Source: Dyella japonica DSM 16301 (GTDB taxonomy: Bacteria > Pseudomonadota > Gammaproteobacteria > Xanthomonadales > Rhodanobacteraceae). From it: a stretch of 34,157 nucleotides of DNA. Made by a program: the position numbers and the translations under genes. Every line of letters starts with the position of its first letter. The first letter of the stretch is position 1. The notes beneath the pieces are model-generated. The model searched no databases, was not told the origin of the DNA, and saw only the letters and a list, made by a program, of their open reading frames with translations. Location: the NCBI RefSeq assembly GCF_001010355.1, contig NZ_JPLA01000061.1, forward strand, positions 1 to 34,157, in the 5' to 3' direction. This document shows, in pieces, positions 1 through 7,928 of the stretch.

Positions 1-1
1 C

Positions 2-1354
2 AGCAAGACCTGGGACAACCTCCTGCGTGCCCAGTTGACCAGCGCTACGCTGGCCACCTTGCCGGGCGGCGATCTGGGCGTGGCCGCCGTGGTGGAAGCG
101 GGCAACCAAGGCTGGGATTACTCGCCGGACCCCCGTCTGCTCAGTGGCGGTGTATGGGGCACAACCGCGGTGCAGGGGGCAGGCCATCGCTCGCGCTACG
201 CCGGAACGTTGGAAGCACGCGCACCACTGCTGCAACAGCTGACAGCGGACGCCTCAGTGCGCTACGACAGTTACGACGTGGCTGGCCAACAGGTGGACAA
301 ACCCACCTGGAACATCTCCCTTGAGTACCGTCCATGGGAGACGCTGCTATTGCGCGGCAAGGTAGGCACGGCATTCAAGGCGCCATCGCTGGCCGATCAG
401 TTTCAGGGGCTCAGCGGCTTCTATAGCACCGCCGTCGACTACTACAACTGCGCCGTACTCGGTTATACCGGCGGCGCCATCGACAAGTGTCCGGCGCGTT
501 ATAGCAACGCGCAGTACTACGGAACACAAAGCGGCAATGCCAGCCTGAAACCCATCGAAGCAAGAGCATGGAGCTACGGCGTCGTCTGGTCGCCATGGCA
601 ACGCTTCTCGCTCAGTGCCGACTTGCTGCACTGGAATATCCAGGGCGAGGTGCAAGGGCAGAGCGTGGATGATCTGCTGCGCGACGAAATGCTGTGCCGC
701 CAGGGCAAGCGCGATATCAACTCTCCCTCTTGTCTGGCCGCCTTGTCACAGGTGATCCGCAGCGCAAGCGTAAGCGATGACGGCACTGTCGGCGCCATCA
801 CGTCGATCTACCGCGGCAAGGTCAACGTATCGCGGCGCGTAGTGTCGGCGCTGGTGATGGATGCGCGTTACGGCGTCGATCTGGGCCATTGGGGCGACCT
901 GAGTCTGCAGGCGTCATACAACGACATGCTCAAGCACGACTATCAACCCTATCCCGGCGACGCCATGGTGGACACCTTGCGCGATCCCACCTGGAGCACG
1001 GATTTCAAGAGTCGCTTCAATGCCTCGGCAACCTGGCGCCTGCACGGTTGGGAGGCCACGCTCTACGGCAACCGCTATGGCAAGACACCCAACTATCTCG
1101 CCTACAACTACGGTTACGAATACCCCGGCGCGGGCAAGCTGGCGCCATGGATACGCTACAACGCCAGCGTGTCCTACCAGGCCACGCCAGCACTGCAATT
1201 GGCCTTGCAAGTGAATAACCTGCTCAACCGCATGCCGCCGCACGACAGCAGCTACCCGGGTACCAGCACGTCGCCGTACAACTCCAGCAACTACGACGTC
1301 TACGGCCGCGCCTATTACCTGCAGGCTACCTATCGCTTCGGCGAGAGCAAGTAG
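2..1354 (+). CDS. TonB-dependent receptor, C-terminal part (5' truncated by window edge)
   Basis: Outer-membrane beta-barrel receptor that takes up a ligand such as a siderophore or complex nutrient using TonB energy. The frame is open to the left edge, so the plug domain and signal peptide lie outside the window; about 450 barrel residues remain. Visible signs are alternating aromatic/polar strands, family-type blocks such as RGKVGTAFKAPSLADQF and LQVNNLLNR, and a C-terminal strand ending YYLQATYRFGESK with a near-terminal aromatic, as required for BAM insertion. Two cysteine pairs (NCAVLGYTGGAIDKC, and LCRQGKRDINSPSC) probably form disulfides in extracellular loops, common in xanthomonad receptors. 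The ligand cannot be told from this part. A hairpin follows the stop codon. Confidence 0.9.
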   Translation, partial: SKTWDNLLRAQLTSATLATLPGGDLGVAAVVEAGNQGWDYSPDPRLLSGGVWGTTAVQGAGHRSRYAGTLEARAPLLQQLTADASVRYDSYDVAGQQVDKPTWNISLEYRPWETLLLRGKVGTAFKAPSLADQFQGLSGFYSTAVDYYNCAVLGYTGGAIDKCPARYSNAQYYGTQSGNASLKPIEARAWSYGVVWSPWQRFSLSADLLHWNIQGEVQGQSVDDLLRDEMLCRQGKRDINSPSCLAALSQVIRSASVSDDGTVGAITSIYRGKVNVSRRVVSALVMDARYGVDLGHWGDLSLQASYNDMLKHDYQPYPGDAMVDTLRDPTWSTDFKSRFNASATWRLHGWEATLYGNRYGKTPNYLAYNYGYEYPGAGKLAPWIRYNASVSYQATPALQLALQVNNLLNRMPPHDSSYPGTSTSPYNSSNYDVYGRAYYLQATYRFGESK

Positions 1355-1365
1355 TTTTCCTGTTG

Positions 1366-1389
1366 CCTCCGGGGCGAAAACCCCGGAGG
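1366..1389. terminator. GC-rich hairpin between convergent genes
   Basis: Perfect 9-bp inverted repeat CCTCCGGGG / CCCCGGAGG around a CGAAAA loop, 11 bases after the receptor stop and 28 bases before the end of the facing VOC gene. The T-tract is weak on both strands (GTCTTTA on plus, TTTTCG inside the loop on minus), so it may be a bidirectional terminator or an mRNA 3'-end stabiliser. Confidence 0.6.
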
Positions 1390-1417
1390 GTCTTTACGAC
1401 GTTGTGGGGCAAGGCGG

Positions 1418-1795
1418 CTAGCGCCCGCGTTCTTCCATCAACCCCACCAGATTCCCATCCGGATCGCGCAGGAAGGCCAGCCACAGCGTGTGGTCGGAGA
1501 GCTCGGCGGTGGCCTGCGGTTCGCGTTCGCCTACCGCCCCATGATCGAGCAGCGCGCGGAAGCTGTGCTCGATGTCCGGGACCTTGAAGTAGAGAATGGA
1601 GTTGCCGCCCACGCTGCCGTGGCCTTGCGGCGTCGACAGCATCAGCCGCACGCCGCCGGCATCGAGAAACGCCAGGTTGGTGGCGGGGCGGAACAGGAAG
1701 GGCAGTTCGAGGATGTCGCGATAGAATGACAGCGCTGCATCGACATCGCTGACGACGACAGCGATCTGGCCGATGCCGGTGATCCGTGAGGACAT
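1418..1795 (-). CDS. VOC (glyoxalase/bleomycin resistance fold) family protein
   Basis: A 125-residue single-module VOC protein. These proteins fold as paired beta-alpha-beta-beta-beta units, usually dimerise, and often bind a metal for isomerase, dioxygenase or antibiotic-binding roles. The N-terminal strand IGQIAVVVSDVDAALSFYRD and the C-terminal RDPDGNLVGLMEE are typical family blocks. The start at 1795 has a GGAG ribosome site about 8 bases upstream; longer readings of this frame only run antisense to the helicase gene. It is divergent from the helicase gene, so the promoters share 1796-1870. The substrate is unknown. Confidence 0.85.
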   Translation of the reverse strand: MSSRITGIGQIAVVVSDVDAALSFYRDILELPFLFRPATNLAFLDAGGVRLMLSTPQGHGSVGGNSILYFKVPDIEHSFRALLDHGAVGEREPQATAELSDHTLWLAFLRDPDGNLVGLMEERGR

Positions 1796-1870
1796 GGCAA
1801 GGCTCCACGGTTGCGAAGGGCACAGTCTAGAGTATTCGCGGATGCGACCGAGGTCGGCGATACTGGGGGG

Positions 1871-3799
1871 ATGATCGATCACGAGGATGTTGCGGCGCTG
1901 TTGGGCACGGAAGGCCCGTTCGCCCGCGAGTTGCCCAATTTCGCCCCGCGCGCCGCCCAGCAGGCGATGGCGCGCGCGGTGCAGCACGCCATCGCCGAGC
2001 GCGAGACACTGATTGCCGAGGCGGGCACAGGTACCGGCAAGACCTTCGCGTACCTGGTGCCAGCCCTGCTGTCCGGCGAGCGCGTCATCGTCTCCACCGG
2101 CACCAAGGCGCTGCAGGACCAGTTGTATTTCCGCGACCTGCCGCGCATGCGCTCGGTGCTGGACGTGCGCCTGAAGACGGCCTTGCTCAAGGGCCGCTCC
2201 AACTACCTGTGTCTGTATCGGCTGGATCAGACGGTGCGCGAAGGTGCGAGTTTTGATCGCGCCCAGGCTTCCCAGCTGGCGGCGATCCGTGCCTGGTCGG
2301 CGCGCACGCGGCGCGGCGATCGCATGGAGCTGGCCGAGGTGCCGGAGGAATCGCCGATGTGGCCGCGCGTCACCTCCACGCCGGAGAACTGCCTGGGCGT
2401 GGAGTGTCCGTTCTACGACGACTGCCACGTGATCAAGGCGCGGCGCGAGGCGCAGGAGGCCGAGCTGGTGGTGGTCAACCATCATTTGCTGTTCGCCGAC
2501 CTGGCGCTCAAGCAGGAAGGTTTCGGCGAGATTCTTCCTGGCGCCAGCGCGTTCATCCTGGACGAGGCACATCAGATCCCTGAGCTGGCGGGCCAGTTTT
2601 TTTCGCAGAGCCTCAGCGCGCGTCAGCTCACCGATCTGGCGCAGGACAGTCTCAGCGAATGCAATGGCATCACGGGCGCCATCGGTCTGGTGCTCGAGCC
2701 AGTCGAAGCCATGCAGGACGCCGTGCGCAAGCTGCGCCTGAGCATGGATGGCCTGGCAGAACGCGGGCCGTTCCATCAGCTGGAAACCCATCGCGAGATC
2801 AGCGACAAACTGCATGAGCTGCGCGACGTGCTGGCGGCGCTGACCGACGTGCTGGCCTCACAGGCGGAACGTTCACGCGGTTTCGCCAACGCGCACGAGC
2901 GCGCCGCCCTGATGAGCGAGCGGCTCGATCGCATCGCCGAGCGCGAAAGCGAACGAGACGTGCGCTGGTATGAGCTGTTTCCACGCGGCTTCGCCCTGCA
3001 CGCGACGCCGCTGGATCTGGCGGCGCCCCTGCGGTCGATGCGCGAACAAACCCAGGCCGCCTGGATCTACACCTCGGCCACGCTGTCGGTGTCGTCCAGT
3101 TTCGATCACTTTGCGCGGCAGCTCGGTCTGGAAGATCCGCAGACGCTGCAGGTGGAAAGCCCGTTCGACTATCCCAGGCAGGCGCTCTGTTACTTGCCGC
3201 CCGGCCTGCCCGATCCTTCTGCGCGCGATTACACCGATCGCGTGATCGAGACGGTGCTGCCGGTGTTGCACGCATCCAATGGCCGGGCCTTTCTGCTGTT
3301 CACTTCGCATCGCGCATTGCGCCGTGCCGCGGAGCTGCTGCAGGAGCGCGTGCCGTGGCCGCTGTTCGTGCAAGGCACCGCGCCGCGGCATCGATTGCTG
3401 GAAGAGTTTCGCCAGAGCGGACACGGGGTCCTGCTGGGTGCGGCCAGTTTCTGGGAAGGCGTGGATGTCGCCGGCGAAGCGCTCAGCGTGGTGGTGATCG
3501 ACAAGCTGCCGTTCGCCTCGCCCGATGATCCGGTCCTGCAGGCACGACTCGAAGCGCTCGAGCAGGCAGGCATCAACCCGTTCATGGGATGGCAGGTGCC
3601 CAGCGCGGTCATCGCGCTCAAGCAAGGGGCAGGGCGCCTGATTCGCGACGTGCATGATCGCGGCGTGCTGGTGCTGTGCGACCCGCGACTGACCAGCAAG
3701 GGTTACGGACGTCTGTTCCTCAACAGCCTTCCGCCGATGCCGCGCACCAAGGAGCTGGCTCAGGTCACCGCCTTCTTCAGCGACACCTCCCCCGGCTAA
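1871..3799 (+). CDS. yoaA: ATP-dependent DNA helicase, YoaA/DinG type (XPD-like, Fe-S)
   Basis: Superfamily 2 5'-3' DNA helicase of the DinG/YoaA group. In E. coli YoaA works with the HolC (chi) subunit in repair of stalled forks; that partnership is known for the family, not shown here. Visible motifs in the 642-residue product are Walker A EAGTGTGKT (50-58), the four Fe-S cysteines C114, C174, C179 and C185, DEAH at 231-234, and motif VI QGAGRLIRD near the C-terminus. Length is close to YoaA (about 636) and shorter than DinG (about 716). I chose the ATG at 1871, preceded by TGGGGGG; an upstream TTG at 1811 lacks support. A solo REP follows the stop codon. Confidence 0.92.
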   Translation: MIDHEDVAALLGTEGPFARELPNFAPRAAQQAMARAVQHAIAERETLIAEAGTGTGKTFAYLVPALLSGERVIVSTGTKALQDQLYFRDLPRMRSVLDVRLKTALLKGRSNYLCLYRLDQTVREGASFDRAQASQLAAIRAWSARTRRGDRMELAEVPEESPMWPRVTSTPENCLGVECPFYDDCHVIKARREAQEAELVVVNHHLLFADLALKQEGFGEILPGASAFILDEAHQIPELAGQFFSQSLSARQLTDLAQDSLSECNGITGAIGLVLEPVEAMQDAVRKLRLSMDGLAERGPFHQLETHREISDKLHELRDVLAALTDVLASQAERSRGFANAHERAALMSERLDRIAERESERDVRWYELFPRGFALHATPLDLAAPLRSMREQTQAAWIYTSATLSVSSSFDHFARQLGLEDPQTLQVESPFDYPRQALCYLPPGLPDPSARDYTDRVIETVLPVLHASNGRAFLLFTSHRALRRAAELLQERVPWPLFVQGTAPRHRLLEEFRQSGHGVLLGAASFWEGVDVAGEALSVVVIDKLPFASPDDPVLQARLEALEQAGINPFMGWQVPSAVIALKQGAGRLIRDVHDRGVLVLCDPRLTSKGYGRLFLNSLPPMPRTKELAQVTAFFSDTSPG

Positions 3800-3808
3800 C
3801 GAGGACCT

Positions 3809-3833
3809 TGTGGGAGCGCACCCTGTGCGCGAC
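3809..3833 (+). repeat. Solo REP element
   Basis: One copy of the REP unit that recurs in inverted pairs at 10.8, 28.7 and 30.7 kb. It has a GTGGGA head followed by a perfect 6-bp stem GCGCAC-CCT-GTGCGC and a GAC tail. No inverted partner follows within 100 bases. It lies 10 bases after the helicase stop and in front of a codirectional gene. Confidence 0.85.
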
Positions 3834-3963
3834 CGCGGCCTATCGGTTTGCCCCAGTATCCAGCATGACTGCCCCCACGAAGTCTCGCCGTGGGAAGGCA
3901 CTAGCCTCCAGCCACGTCCGGCAAGATCATAGGTGCCTTACCCCCAGCGAAGAGGGCACCAAC

Positions 3964-4332
3964 ATGGCAAAGGTCATCGGACTCGGCGGCATCTTCTTCA
4001 AGTCGCAGGACGCCAAGGCATTGAACGCGTGGTACGCCAAACATCTGGGACTGCCCGTGGAGAAATGGGGCGGCGCGCGCTTCAACGAGGACGCCGAGCG
4101 CCCGGGCTATACGCTCTGGTCCCCGTTCGCGGCCGACACCACGCATTTCGCGCCCAGCACGCTGCCGTACATGATCAACTTCCGCGTGGATGACCTGGAC
4201 GCACTGCTCGCCCAGCTACGCGCCGATGGCGTCACCGTCGACGACAAGGTGGAAGAGAGCGAATTCGGCCGCTTCGGCTGGATTATGGATCCGGAAGGCA
4301 CGCGCATCGAGTTGTGGCAGCCGCCGGCTTGA
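3964..4332 (+). CDS. VOC family protein (second copy)
   Basis: A 122-residue glyoxalase/bleomycin-resistance-fold protein, not closely similar to the one at 1418-1795. It starts MAKVIGLGGIFFKSQDAKAL, followed by NAWYAKHLGLPVEKWGG, and ends FGWIMDPEGTRIELWQP, where the Glu of IELW is the usual metal-ligand position in this fold. The ATG at 3964 follows GAAGAGGGCACCAAC, which supplies a ribosome site. Enzymatic function cannot be assigned. The stop codon lies inside a 9-bp hairpin (4323-4344). Confidence 0.87.
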   Translation: MAKVIGLGGIFFKSQDAKALNAWYAKHLGLPVEKWGGARFNEDAERPGYTLWSPFAADTTHFAPSTLPYMINFRVDDLDALLAQLRADGVTVDDKVEESEFGRFGWIMDPEGTRIELWQPPA

Positions 4333-4344
4333 GCGCAAGCCGGC
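4323..4344 (+). terminator. Hairpin enclosing the VOC stop codon
   Basis: Perfect 9-bp stem GCCGGCTTG / CAAGCCGGC with an AGCG tetraloop. The TGA stop (4330-4332) is in the distal stem and loop. No T-tract follows, so intrinsic termination is doubtful; 3'-end protection or translational read-out is as likely. Confidence 0.45.
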
Positions 4345-4503
4345 GTCGATAGGTGTGCCGCGGTCGCCGCGTCGTGGCGGACTAGAGTGGTCGCGAGCAT
4401 CGCCATCGTTCTGTCATAAGTTGCGCGCGAGTCGGCAGCGATGCGCCCGCCGTCTACCTCAGAGGTTTGTTTTCCTGAAGGCTCCGAAACTAAGGATGGA
4501 GCC

Positions 4504-5847
4504 ATGGGACACTGGATGAAGGGTTGGACGGCGAAGGTGCTGGGCGTGGGTCTGCTGGCGCTGCTGATGTTGCTGCCGTTGTGGAAGGTGCAGTCGCTGG
4601 TGGAAGAGCGCCAGGGCATGCGGCAGGCAGCGATCGATCAGATCGCCCAGGGCTGGGGTGGTGAGCAGGTAGTGGGCGGCCTCGTGCTTGCCGTGCCGAC
4701 ACAACAGAAAGTCGCCCCCGTCGCCGGCGAGCCGCGCGATATGGGCGATACCACGCTGGTGCTTCCCGACACTGCCGACATGAGCATCGGCATGACGGTG
4801 GACAAGCGCCGCTACGGCATCTACGAAGCGCCCGTGTTCGCCTCCACGGTCGAGTTGCACGGGAACTTCACCGCCGAAGACATCGCACAGCAGCGGCAGA
4901 TGGACAGCGCCGCCTGGCAGGATGGCAAGGCGGAATTGCGCTTGGCCGTGGGCGATCTTCGCGGCTTGCAGGAAGTCACCGAATTGCTGGTCAATGGCAA
5001 GCCGCAGCGCTTCGCATCATCGGCGGCGACCCTGGCAGGCGCGTCCTCCACGGTGGTTGTGCCGCTTGATCTGGAAGCGCTGAACGGTCAGCCGATCGCG
5101 TTTTCGGTGAAGCTGAAGCTGGCGGGGACGCAGTCGCTGCAGTTGCTGCCATTGGCGCGCACCACCGATGTCACGATGCATGCGCCATGGCCTGATCCGA
5201 GTTTCATCGGGGCTGCATTGCCGCTGGAGCGCACGGTGAATGCACAGGGCTTCTCGGCGCGCTGGCATATGCTGGATCTCAACCGCAAATTCGGCCAGTC
5301 GTGGCATACGAGTGATACACGCGTCGACAGCGCCGTGCACGATGCGGCCTTCGGCGTGGCGCTGTTCCAGCCGGTGGATGTCTATCAGCGCAACGTGCGT
5401 GCCGGGAAATACGGACTGCTGTTCATCACGATGACCTTCGTGGCGTTCTTCCTGTTCGAGGTGCTCAAGCGCCTGCGCGTGCATCCGGTGCAATACCTGC
5501 TGGTGGGCGCGGCGCTGACCGCGTTCTATGTGCTGCTGCTGGCCTTGTCCGAGCAGATCGGCTTTGGACTCGCCTATGCGGTGGCAGCGGGCGCGGTGGT
5601 GGCGATCGTGGGCGGCTATGCCATGGCGGTGCTTGGTGCGCGCCGTGCGGGGCTGTTGCTGGGCGGTTCACTCGCCCTGGTTTACGCCATGCTCTATGTG
5701 GTGCTCGCCGCCGAGGAATACGCCTTGCTGATCGGCGCGATCGTCCTGGTGCTCACCGTGGCCCTGCTGATGTACCTGACCCGCCGCATCGACTGGTATG
5801 CCAGCATGCCTGCAGCAGCCGGCCCGGCTATCATGGAGCAGCCATGA
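4504..5847 (+). CDS. creD: CreD-like inner membrane protein
   Basis: Inner-membrane protein of the CreD family (about 450 residues in E. coli, 447 here), tied to envelope integrity, colicin E2 tolerance and beta-lactam response when driven by CreBC. One N-terminal membrane segment (about 12-28) precedes a large periplasmic beta-rich domain, and five hydrophobic segments fill the last 140 residues. The block HPVQYLLVGAALTAFYVLLL and the end LTRRIDWYA match the family closely. The ATG at 4504 has AAGGATGGAG in front; the in-frame ATG at 4441 has no such site. No creB or creC lies nearby, and no direct-repeat CreB tag is visible upstream. It overlaps tsaB by ATGA, implying translational coupling. 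Confidence 0.9.
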   Translation: MGHWMKGWTAKVLGVGLLALLMLLPLWKVQSLVEERQGMRQAAIDQIAQGWGGEQVVGGLVLAVPTQQKVAPVAGEPRDMGDTTLVLPDTADMSIGMTVDKRRYGIYEAPVFASTVELHGNFTAEDIAQQRQMDSAAWQDGKAELRLAVGDLRGLQEVTELLVNGKPQRFASSAATLAGASSTVVVPLDLEALNGQPIAFSVKLKLAGTQSLQLLPLARTTDVTMHAPWPDPSFIGAALPLERTVNAQGFSARWHMLDLNRKFGQSWHTSDTRVDSAVHDAAFGVALFQPVDVYQRNVRAGKYGLLFITMTFVAFFLFEVLKRLRVHPVQYLLVGAALTAFYVLLLALSEQIGFGLAYAVAAGAVVAIVGGYAMAVLGARRAGLLLGGSLALVYAMLYVVLAAEEYALLIGAIVLVLTVALLMYLTRRIDWYASMPAAAGPAIMEQP

Positions 5848-6533
5848 ATCTGCTAGCCATCGAAACCTCCACCGAAGCCTGCTCCGTCGCCCTGATCCAC
5901 GGCGACGAAGTGGTTGCCCGCAGCGAACTCGCTCCGCGTCGTCACGCCGAGTTGGTGCTGCCCATGGCCGACGCGCTGCTCGCCGAGGCTGGCCTGGGAC
6001 GGCACGCGCTCGATGTGATCGCCGTTGGCCGCGGACCGGGCGCCTTCACCGGCGTGCGCCTGGGCATTTCGCTCGCACAAGGCATGGCGCTGGCGCTGGA
6101 CGTGCCGGTGGTGACGGTGTCATCGCTGGCCGCGCTGGCGCTGGAAGCTCCTGAGGACGATGCCACCATCCTTGCCGTGATCGACGCGCGCATGGGCGAG
6201 ATCTACGCCGCCAGCTATCGGCGCGACGACAACGGCGGGCTCATCGAGCTTGATGAGGAACGCGTCTGCATGCCCGCCGCGCTGAGCCTGTCGCCATCGC
6301 CGGCATGGCACGTGGTCGGCACCGGTTGGACGACTTATGCGGACGTGCTGCGTCCGCATCTCACCGGCGAACTGCGTTCCGCGGAGGGCTCACGCTATCC
6401 GCAGGCTCGCCATGTGGCGGAGCTCGCTGCGCGCGAGTTTTCTGCCGGCCGTGCCGGCGCGCCGGAACACGCCTTGCCGGTGTATCTGCGCGACAAGGTG
6501 GCGCTCACCTTGGTGGAGCAGGGCAAGGCTTGA
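5844..6533 (+). CDS. tsaB: TsaB, tRNA threonylcarbamoyladenosine biosynthesis
   Basis: Pseudo-kinase-like partner (YeaZ) that with TsaD and TsaE transfers threonylcarbamoyl to A37 of ANN-decoding tRNAs. The 229-residue product starts MNLLAIETSTEACSVAL and contains GRGPGAFTGVRLGISLAQGMA, both diagnostic of the ASKHA fold of TsaB. Its ATG shares the TGA of creD (ATGA). The 3' end faces the ArsR gene across 42 bases that contain a small palindrome (6549-6563). The function is essential in most bacteria. Confidence 0.95.
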   Translation: MNLLAIETSTEACSVALIHGDEVVARSELAPRRHAELVLPMADALLAEAGLGRHALDVIAVGRGPGAFTGVRLGISLAQGMALALDVPVVTVSSLAALALEAPEDDATILAVIDARMGEIYAASYRRDDNGGLIELDEERVCMPAALSLSPSPAWHVVGTGWTTYADVLRPHLTGELRSAEGSRYPQARHVAELAAREFSAGRAGAPEHALPVYLRDKVALTLVEQGKA

Positions 6534-6548
6534 GCTTGTTCCCCGCGG

Positions 6549-6563
6549 CGGCTGATTCAGCCG
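6549..6563. terminator. Small palindrome between tsaB and the ArsR gene
   Basis: CGGCTGA-T-TCAGCCG, a 7-bp odd palindrome in the 42-base convergent gap. There is no T-tract, so a terminator role is only a guess. Confidence 0.3.
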
Positions 6564-6575
6564 TCGCGCGCGCCT

Positions 6576-6944
6576 TCAGCCAACAACGAGCTTGGGCGCA
6601 GCATCTTGCTTGCGCGCGGCGCACTGGATGCTCTGGGCATGCTTGATCGCCGGCAGCAATCCCGGAAAACGTTCCTCGATCTCCGCGCAGCGGGTGGTGT
6701 TGAGCATCTCCACGCCGCGACGTTCGCTGCGTATCAGGCCGGCTTCGCGCAGCGCACGAAAATGCTGTGACAGCGTGGATTTGGGGATGCAGCGGTCTTC
6801 CAGCTTGAGGAACACCGAGCAGCTGTTCGCGCTGTCCGCACAGGACAGTTGCCAATATATGGTGGCGCGCACCGGATCGGAGAGGGCATGCAGGATGCCT
6901 TCGACGGTGACATCGTCAATGGATGGGTGGGTCAGGGGCCTCAT
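6576..6944 (-). CDS. ArsR-family winged-helix transcriptional regulator
   Basis: A 122-residue homodimeric repressor-type protein. VEGILHALSDPVRATIYWQL is a classic ArsR N-terminal helix, PKSTLSQHFRALREAGLI (about 54-71) is the recognition helix, and RRGVEMLN is the wing. Cysteines at 35, 42, 52, 86 and 108 could make it thiol- or metal-responsive, but the CxC metal motif of ArsR/SmtB (ELCVCDL type) is absent. It is divergent from a short-chain dehydrogenase with only 113 bases between the start codons, and a perfect inverted repeat there (6981-6999) is its probable operator. It likely represses both itself and the dehydrogenase. Confidence 0.88.
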   Translation of the reverse strand: MRPLTHPSIDDVTVEGILHALSDPVRATIYWQLSCADSANSCSVFLKLEDRCIPKSTLSQHFRALREAGLIRSERRGVEMLNTTRCAEIEERFPGLLPAIKHAQSIQCAARKQDAAPKLVVG

Positions 6945-6963
6945 GTGCTCATTTTAGCAGCAC

Positions 6964-6992
6964 TTGAAATGTAGTTCTTAAGTTCGTATGTT
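6964..6992 (+). promoter_or_regulatory. Sigma-70 promoter of the SDR gene
   Basis: TTGAAA (6964-6969) and TATGTT (6987-6992) are separated by 17 bases. Transcription should begin near 6999-7000, giving a leader of about 58 bases to the ATG at 7058. The -10 box lies inside the inverted repeat described in the next entry. Confidence 0.7.
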
Positions 6993-6999
6993 ACGAACT
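6981..6999. promoter_or_regulatory. Putative ArsR operator (perfect inverted repeat)
   Basis: AGTTCGTA-TGT-TACGAACT, an 8-bp perfect inverted repeat overlapping the SDR -10 box. A degenerate half-site AGTTCTTA precedes it at 6973-6980. Position and symmetry suit a dimeric winged-helix repressor that blocks both divergent promoters. Confidence 0.7.
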
Positions 7000-7057
7000 A
7001 TGGAACAGAGTGTCGTTCCAGCCCCTTATTCCTCACAAACCTGAACAGGTATCCGTC

Positions 7058-7804
7058 ATGAGCAAGCTCAAAGGTAAAGTGGCTGTCGTTACCGGCGCAT
7101 CCAAGGGCATTGGTGCCGCCATCGCCAAGGCGCTCGCCGCCGAAGGCGCTTCCGTGGTCGTGAACTACGCCTCCAGCAAGGCCGGCGCCGATGCCGTGGT
7201 TGCCGAGATCACCAAGGCGGGCGGCAAGGCCGTGGCCGTGGGTGGCGACGTTTCCAAGGCAGCTGACGCCAAGGGCCTGGCCGACGCCGCCGTGTCCAAC
7301 TTCGGTCGCCTGGACATCCTGGTGAACAACTCGGGCGTCTACGAATTTGGCGCGCTGGATGCCATCACCGAAGAACACTTCCACAAGCAGTTCAACGTCA
7401 ACGTGCTTGGCCTGTTGCTGACCACGCAGGCCGCGGCGCGCCATATGAAGGACGGCGGCAGCATCATCAACATCGGCTCGCTGGTGTCGCGCATCGTGCC
7501 GGCCGAGAGCGCGGTCTACACGGGCACCAAGGGCGCCGTGGACGCGATCACCGGCGTGCTGTCCCGTGAACTGGGCCCGCGCAACATCCGCGTCAATGCG
7601 GTGAATCCGGGCATGGTGGAAACCGAGGGCACGCATACCGCCGGCTTCATCGGTTCGGACTTCCACCAGGGTGCCATCGCGCAGACCCCGCTGGGCCGCA
7701 TCGGCCAGCCGGACGACATCGCTTCCATCGTGACCTTCCTGGCTTCCAACGACTCCTACTGGCTCACCGGCGAGCAGCTCTACGCCGGCGGCGGCATGCG
7801 CTGA
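7058..7804 (+). CDS. Short-chain dehydrogenase/reductase (FabG-like)
   Basis: A 248-residue classical SDR using NAD(P)H. TGASKGIG (12-19) binds the cofactor, NNSG is at 90-93, and the catalytic residues are S141, Y154 and K158 in YTGTK. The late motif NPGMVETEGT fits 3-oxoacyl reductase-like or xenobiotic-carbonyl reductases; the exact substrate is unknown. I chose the ATG at 7058. A GTG at 7010 is in frame but would lie about 10 bases from the predicted transcription start. The promoter, operator and strong terminator frame it as a single-gene unit controlled by the divergent ArsR protein, a common setting for stress-inducible quinone or aldehyde reductases. Confidence 0.93.
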   Translation: MSKLKGKVAVVTGASKGIGAAIAKALAAEGASVVVNYASSKAGADAVVAEITKAGGKAVAVGGDVSKAADAKGLADAAVSNFGRLDILVNNSGVYEFGALDAITEEHFHKQFNVNVLGLLLTTQAAARHMKDGGSIINIGSLVSRIVPAESAVYTGTKGAVDAITGVLSRELGPRNIRVNAVNPGMVETEGTHTAGFIGSDFHQGAIAQTPLGRIGQPDDIASIVTFLASNDSYWLTGEQLYAGGGMR

Positions 7805-7826
7805 TCCATCGCGCTTGGCTGTATGA

Positions 7827-7861
7827 CGCACCCCGGTGTGGGCCGGGGTGCGTTTTTTTTT
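7827..7861 (+). terminator. Strong intrinsic terminator of the SDR gene
   Basis: A 10-bp perfect stem CGCACCCCGG / CCGGGGTGCG, a 6-base loop TGTGGG and a run of nine T. This is the clearest Rho-independent terminator in the window. Confidence 0.95.
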
Positions 7862-7928
7862 GCATGCGTCGGATTAACGCGCATGGGCTGAAAATGCTTC
7901 GCTATTTCACCCGTAACGAGGCATCCGG

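Noticed and set aside
1418..2815. Upstream extension of the VOC frame to 465 codons
   Set aside because: The extra segment is antisense to the helicase gene; the VOC fold is complete from 1795.
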